Source: Haliclystus octoradiatus (taxonomy: Eukaryota > Cnidaria > Staurozoa > Stauromedusae > Haliclystidae). From it: 64,000 nucleotides of DNA. The position numbers were made by a program, and so were the translations under genes. Within the stretch, counting starts at the first letter, position 1; every line of letters begins with the position of its first letter. Shown here piece after piece: positions 61,001 through 64,000 of the stretch. Below the pieces are notes generated by a model that was not told the origin of the DNA, ran no database searches, and saw only the letters and a list, made by a program, of their open reading frames with translations. The stretch lies in assembly GCA_916610825.1 (NCBI GenBank), contig OU744454.1, positions 13,904,336-13,968,335 of the forward strand, in the 5' to 3' direction.

Positions 61001-62444
61001 AAGTCACACCGTCGTCGATTGCTTCTCACGACATCCAGTTGATCAACCAAGTCCAGACGATGTCAACATTGATACAGATGCTGATTCAAGCTTCCAAGTA
61101 AATCACATCCAAACTCGTCTTCAATCAACTGATGCTACCAACTTTCCACCAGACGCAACTCTCAACAAAGTCAAATCTGCAGGTGAAAATGACGCAGTAC
61201 ATCTCAAGCTAGCTGACCTGATCATTAATGGCTTCCCACAACAGAAGGAAAAACTGGACATCAGCATTCACCCCTATTGGTCACTACGTCACGATCTGTC
61301 ACTCTTGGAATCATCAATCATCCTCTACCAAGATCGCATTCTTATCCCAAAATCTCTTCGATCGACTATGCTGAATGAACTCCACACATCTCATCTTGGT
61401 CTAACTCGAACTCTTGCACGAGCTCGACAATGTATTTTTTGGCCAAATATGACCAACGAAGTCACAAATCGAATTCGGTCATGCGAAGAATGTGCCCAAA
61501 GACTGTCATCCAACTCACATGAGCCACTTATTCAAGACACACCACCAACTCGTCCTGGTGAAGCGATTGCAACAGACATTTTCTCACACCATGGCCACGA
61601 ATTCCTTGTCATCACCGATAAGTACTCTGGTTGGCCTCACGTTGTACACTGTGGCAAGAGCACCGATACAGACACCGTCGTCGATATTCTATCCAGCTGG
61701 TTCTGTAGCATGGGTGTCCCTATTCGCTTAACGTCTGATGGTGGACCGCAGTTTTCAAGTCATGCATTTTCAGCATTCTGCAAAGATTGGGGCATAATTC
61801 ACGACCCGTCGTCACCATACCATCATCAAGCCAACGGACATGCAGAAGCTGCTGTCAAAGCTATGGAAAATATTGTCGCCAAAGTAACAACAAATGGACA
61901 CCTCAACACAGAAGCCTTCTACAAAGCTCTATTGGAATACCGTAATACACCAAGAAGTGATGGTATCAGTCCAGCCCAGCGTTTATTTGGCAAACCTCTT
62001 CGGTCACGAATCCCAATTCATCCATCGCAATTCACTGATGACATCAAGCAACTAATTATTATTGCAGACAAGAAAGCAAGCACGCTAAAAGAAAAAGCAA
62101 AACAACAACATGACCTTCATGCTCGCCGCCTTGATCCATTCATTCCTGGTGATATTGTCCGCATCCAAAATCAGAATACCAAACATTGGGATCGCATTGG
62201 AGAAATTGTCTCTATTGATCCTCGAGGACGCAGCTATCGCCTAAAAACCGAATCTGGTCGACTCTACTGGCGCAACCGCCGTCAACTCCGCCGGTACTAT
62301 GGTCCATCAACATCAACTACAGCTGCTGCTTCAACCACCCCAGAGGAGGAAGAACCATCAACAAATACATCTAGTGCATCATTACATTCACCACCTAGAC
62401 GCAGCACTAGAAAGAAAAACAAAACTAATAAACTAAATTTATAA
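58092..62444 (+). CDS. Ty3/gypsy gag-pol polyprotein, 1450 aa
   Basis: One uninterrupted frame codes for all proteins of the element. Gag (about 1-300) is followed by two zinc knuckles (CYFCGKQKHSRAEC at about 319, CGFCDKLGHYQSVC at about 339), the aspartic protease (WLPDTGAACDVLS, about 394) and reverse transcriptase (about 540-770). The canonical YLDD active site reads VVEDVIIYD at about 712. RNase H (LETDAAQ at about 857, ATEIELAAVVWA, VDHKPL) comes next. Integrase has an HHCC finger (HTSHLGLTR..CEECAQ, about 1097-1135) and D-D-E in ATDIF (about 1162), TSDGGPQF (about 1215) and NGHAEAA (about 1250). A GPY-like PGDIVRIQN..YRLKTESGRLYWRNR domain lies at about 1350-1400. The order PR-RT-RH-IN is the gypsy order. 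Gag and pol are fused without frameshift or stop. The VED triad is either a natural feature of this lineage or a replacement; the rest looks functional. Confidence 0.95.
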   Translation: MPMETRQNEKASTSTAGDEEFSDNSDSHDPIIPLASSINLPSGDIPPWFNAILQQQQQAFTAALQSVAKATSKHRNNESHSGSAKRMDIPTLKSPSKITIADFRDWEERFSGYAAATRLSTDCNLAARRGILRSAIHDDWSKLWTAKVILVNDIDDTDAIIDKFSHYLRDKRNPLLDRKEFHNRDQLPDETIDQYYAVLRTLDESCGFSPELTCETCHADTGISQNMRDERLRDRLICGLRDVDTQQKVLAEKFSTLTLKKTLDICTSHEASKTTQDKLATSSTINVSAIKSKKPYKKSEKSNTGRQDNNSSNEHTPKCYFCGKQKHSRAECPAKEAICGFCDKLGHYQSVCKAKKRSSHQPNTNHVYLNALSNTTDTIKLLTTHEHGPSYLHWLPDTGAACDVLSVQHLKALNCDLLLKLKPATDQLFTANSTPLSTLGRCSLTIKLNNNQYTADIHVVDAVNAPLLSKKGCIALGLIPENWPDLSAATPVNTVSLLASTDQEAHHINLPTQQSSNDDATQLIKEFSSVFTDTGPLRKMDGPAMKIELTEDATPTRQYKAYNIPFKWQKLVQAQLDSMITKDIIEKVPLNESPQWIHPMVVVPKKNSTEPRITVDLTSLNRFVKRPGYPSRTPRDLIANIPPGMKYFTTLDARHGYWQVPLATESRPLTTFITPWGCYRFRRNVMGLISAGDEHNRRGDEALAGIDNLQKVVEDVIIYDKDYDTHIKRVKDVLKRCSDNGITLNKKKFHFAQSSAEWCGYVITSTGYTLNPRLVTALTEFPQPTSLTQLRSFLGLVQQFESFSSEISQLATPLRALLSPSTSFYWNQLHQDAFKGLINKLTSPRILAHFNPQAQLRLETDAAQSKGLGYALWSEQDDKTWRLLQCGSRFVTDAESRYSATEIELAAVVWATQKCKMFLHGSSFNLIVDHKPLISILNDKRLHQIPSARIIRLKEKLSSFSFTAIWRAGTSHTVVDCFSRHPVDQPSPDDVNIDTDADSSFQVNHIQTRLQSTDATNFPPDATLNKVKSAGENDAVHLKLADLIINGFPQQKEKLDISIHPYWSLRHDLSLLESSIILYQDRILIPKSLRSTMLNELHTSHLGLTRTLARARQCIFWPNMTNEVTNRIRSCEECAQRLSSNSHEPLIQDTPPTRPGEAIATDIFSHHGHEFLVITDKYSGWPHVVHCGKSTDTDTVVDILSSWFCSMGVPIRLTSDGGPQFSSHAFSAFCKDWGIIHDPSSPYHHQANGHAEAAVKAMENIVAKVTTNGHLNTEAFYKALLEYRNTPRSDGISPAQRLFGKPLRSRIPIHPSQFTDDIKQLIIIADKKASTLKEKAKQQHDLHARRLDPFIPGDIVRIQNQNTKHWDRIGEIVSIDPRGRSYRLKTESGRLYWRNRRQLRRYYGPSTSTTAAASTTPEEEEPSTNTSSASLHSPPRRSTRKKNKTNKLNL

Positions 62445-62490
62445 TCAATATTCATTACATGTATATTTCTATAATCTCCCAGAAAGGGCA

Positions 62491-62647
62491 TGTGCTATTA
62501 CAACTTATTTACATTACAATATTGATATACTTCCTGTAAACATAATCGTGTCATTTATAGTTTTAGTTTAGATTCTAATATACTGTTCTGTGATCAACAA
62601 CGTTTATTCTCTCGTCTCAAGTTCTAGCTTATTCACATAATACTACA
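62491..62647 (+). repeat. Gypsy 3' LTR
   Basis: 157 bp, appears identical to the 5' LTR and is followed by AGGGC. Confidence 0.96.
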
Positions 62648-62652
62648 AGGGC

Positions 62653-64000
62653 TCGGACGTTCTTATTCAAGTTTACAGCCGTATACTAGAATTACAGTAA
62701 TGCAGATTCTAACATTTTTCGGTTTTGCGGTATATCTTCATTGCGTGAATTGTTATCCTCTCTATCAACGTTATCACAATAAGGGTTTGCAATGTGAAGT
62801 CTTGTTCCTGTATACATACGCCACCAAATTTTTTTACCAGTCTAGTATTCATTCCTTCGGCTAGAAAGTAGCTGAATATGTTAGCATCATGTCACAATCT
62901 GTAGTTTATAGGATGCGGTAATGCAGTGCAGAAGCTACTTTGCATAAAATACCTTTCTACAGAGACGATAAATCAGATGGACAGATTTCGTTTCTGTGAA
63001 AAGAGGAGTATAAAACCAACGGTTATGGTGTTCTTATAGTGTTTCCCACCATACATTATGATTTTTACCCTCACAAGAATACTCCATTTTCAGTTCAGAC
63101 ATCTGCTTACAACAATAAATTCTACTTAGCTAGCTATTGTGGTCACCAGAGAATCTATTGATATGTGTTAAATATGTGTGAGAATGATATGTCGAACTAT
63201 AATCTGTGTAATGCGTGCTACGAATGAAACATTTTCTGATTTTTATTTTCTTCAAATTCGTGAACTTAAAAATCAGTAAATCATCTGGAATTTTGCTACT
63301 CTTGAGTTTATATGTTCTTCCATACCTCAGAATTATGGGAGAGAAAAATTGATTGCCGTTACAGAGCTACGCCATCTCAAACGTAACATCGCGTGATTAA
63401 TCCGATCTAAAGTCTATTAGAAAAACCGCACGACTTGTGACTTTTTCGTCATAAAGCTAGACCCTTTTTTTCCTCAGCAACATTTGACTCAAAACACACC
63501 ACTTTGAAGGCGTTTTTCACCAAGAAATAATTTGCAGATCGAAAGATAAATTACGCCATTGTTTTTTTCACGTTGGGTTCTACTACATATGTAAAGATAG
63601 TCTGGTGGTTTATTCCCACTTTAAATATGAGCCGTTTTGCAACAGTGGATAGCATTTAGTAAAACATTTCTTTAGATTTTTGTTTACATTTGTCTTTTAT
63701 GAGTGGGGTTAATAATTTTGATAAACATTGGTAAAAACTGAATTTTGTTTTGTTATTAATTTATGCAACACTATTCATGAAATTGAGTTAAATAGTAATT
63801 GTTGTAGGAATCTGAATAAACCCACATCAGAAACCTAAACTAAACAAAAAAAGAAGTATACCTCATCCACGCATAATATAAAATCCCTTTTTCAATCACA
63901 ATAATAACAATAATCATTGATGTTGAAATCTCGCTGAATATTACATAATGGAAAATGGAACGAAAATGAGCTCCATAACTACATTGAATTGCCTAATTTC
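62653..64000. other. Right edge of window, nothing recognised
   Basis: AT-rich sequence with no convincing exon, repeat or inverted structure. It may be intron or intergenic. Confidence 0.5.

Larger units (their letters stand above)
57810..62647 (+). mobile_element. Ty3/gypsy LTR retrotransposon, intact and very young
   Basis: 4.84 kb with two 157-bp LTRs (TGTGCTATTACA..ATAATACTACA) that look identical by eye. Perfect 5-base target duplications AGGGC lie at 57805-57809 and 62648-62652. A primer-binding site beginning TGGCGCTGCGATTATTC directly follows the 5' LTR (57967 on); the matching tRNA is not identified. A purine tract, AGAAAGGG, precedes the 3' LTR. A single long gag-pol frame lies inside. 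It has no insertions or stops, so it could still be active. Confidence 0.97.

Noticed and set aside
1-64000. CRISPR arrays, bacterial operons, prophage or organellar inserts
   Set aside because: No regular spacer-repeat array, no bacterial gene order and no ribosome-binding pattern; all genes are intron-bearing or retroelement-type eukaryotic genes.

Overview
This is nuclear DNA of an intron-rich animal. It is AT-rich, has canonical GT..AG introns, and carries animal housekeeping genes (an RSF1-type chromatin remodeller, a PABIR/FAM122-type PP2A regulator, the spliceosome factor CWC15). These genes sit among many DNA transposons, MITEs, a tRNA-derived SINE and two LTR retrotransposons. Compact splice-consistent genes plus a high MITE load suggest an invertebrate, perhaps marine. 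I cannot name the phylum from the sequence alone. No bacterial, organellar, rRNA, functional tRNA or CRISPR feature was seen.

Left third (1-27.4 kb), unique genes. The 3' part of an RSF1 homologue (six exons, 665-6841, +) is followed in tandem by a complete eight-exon PABIR/FAM122 homologue (8260-15954, +). Converging on it is the 3' part of an unrecognised minus-strand gene (five phase-consistent exons, 17567-18794). A complete six-exon CWC15 follows (20197-27353, -). Introns hold MITEs of several families. One is a SINE nested inside a pogo/Tigger-type MITE. Another is a small family built from the palindrome GTTCATGAAC.

Middle (27.9-48.5 kb), two small secreted PAN/Apple-like genes on opposite strands. 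The minus-strand one has its signal-peptide exon at 40.7 kb and its PAN exon at 28.0-28.3 kb. Its only intron is filled almost exactly by an 11.7-kb element with about 1-kb inverted arms (28485-40188). That element has been hit in one arm by an intact-looking hAT transposon and in the other by a short foldback element, so each arm preserves the other's empty site. A second PAN-like gene lies at 48015-48437 (+), with a perfect 16-bp hairpin right after its stop codon.

Right part (49.4-62.7 kb), mobile elements. An 8-kb giant foldback (49427-57465) has arms of about 1.66 kb around a loop of about 130 bp. It carries broken pieces of a protein with SPDTDV, HAFTGCD and CXC motifs. A Copia element (50671-55247, -) sits in its left arm with a perfect 5-bp target duplication and LTRs differing at 3 of 207 positions. 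Next to the foldback is a very young Ty3/gypsy element (57810-62647, +). Its LTRs look identical, its target duplication is perfect, and its 1450-codon gag-pol frame is open. The last 1.3 kb is featureless.

All gene models come from reading splice sites, reading frame and remembered family motifs. No alignment or database search was run.
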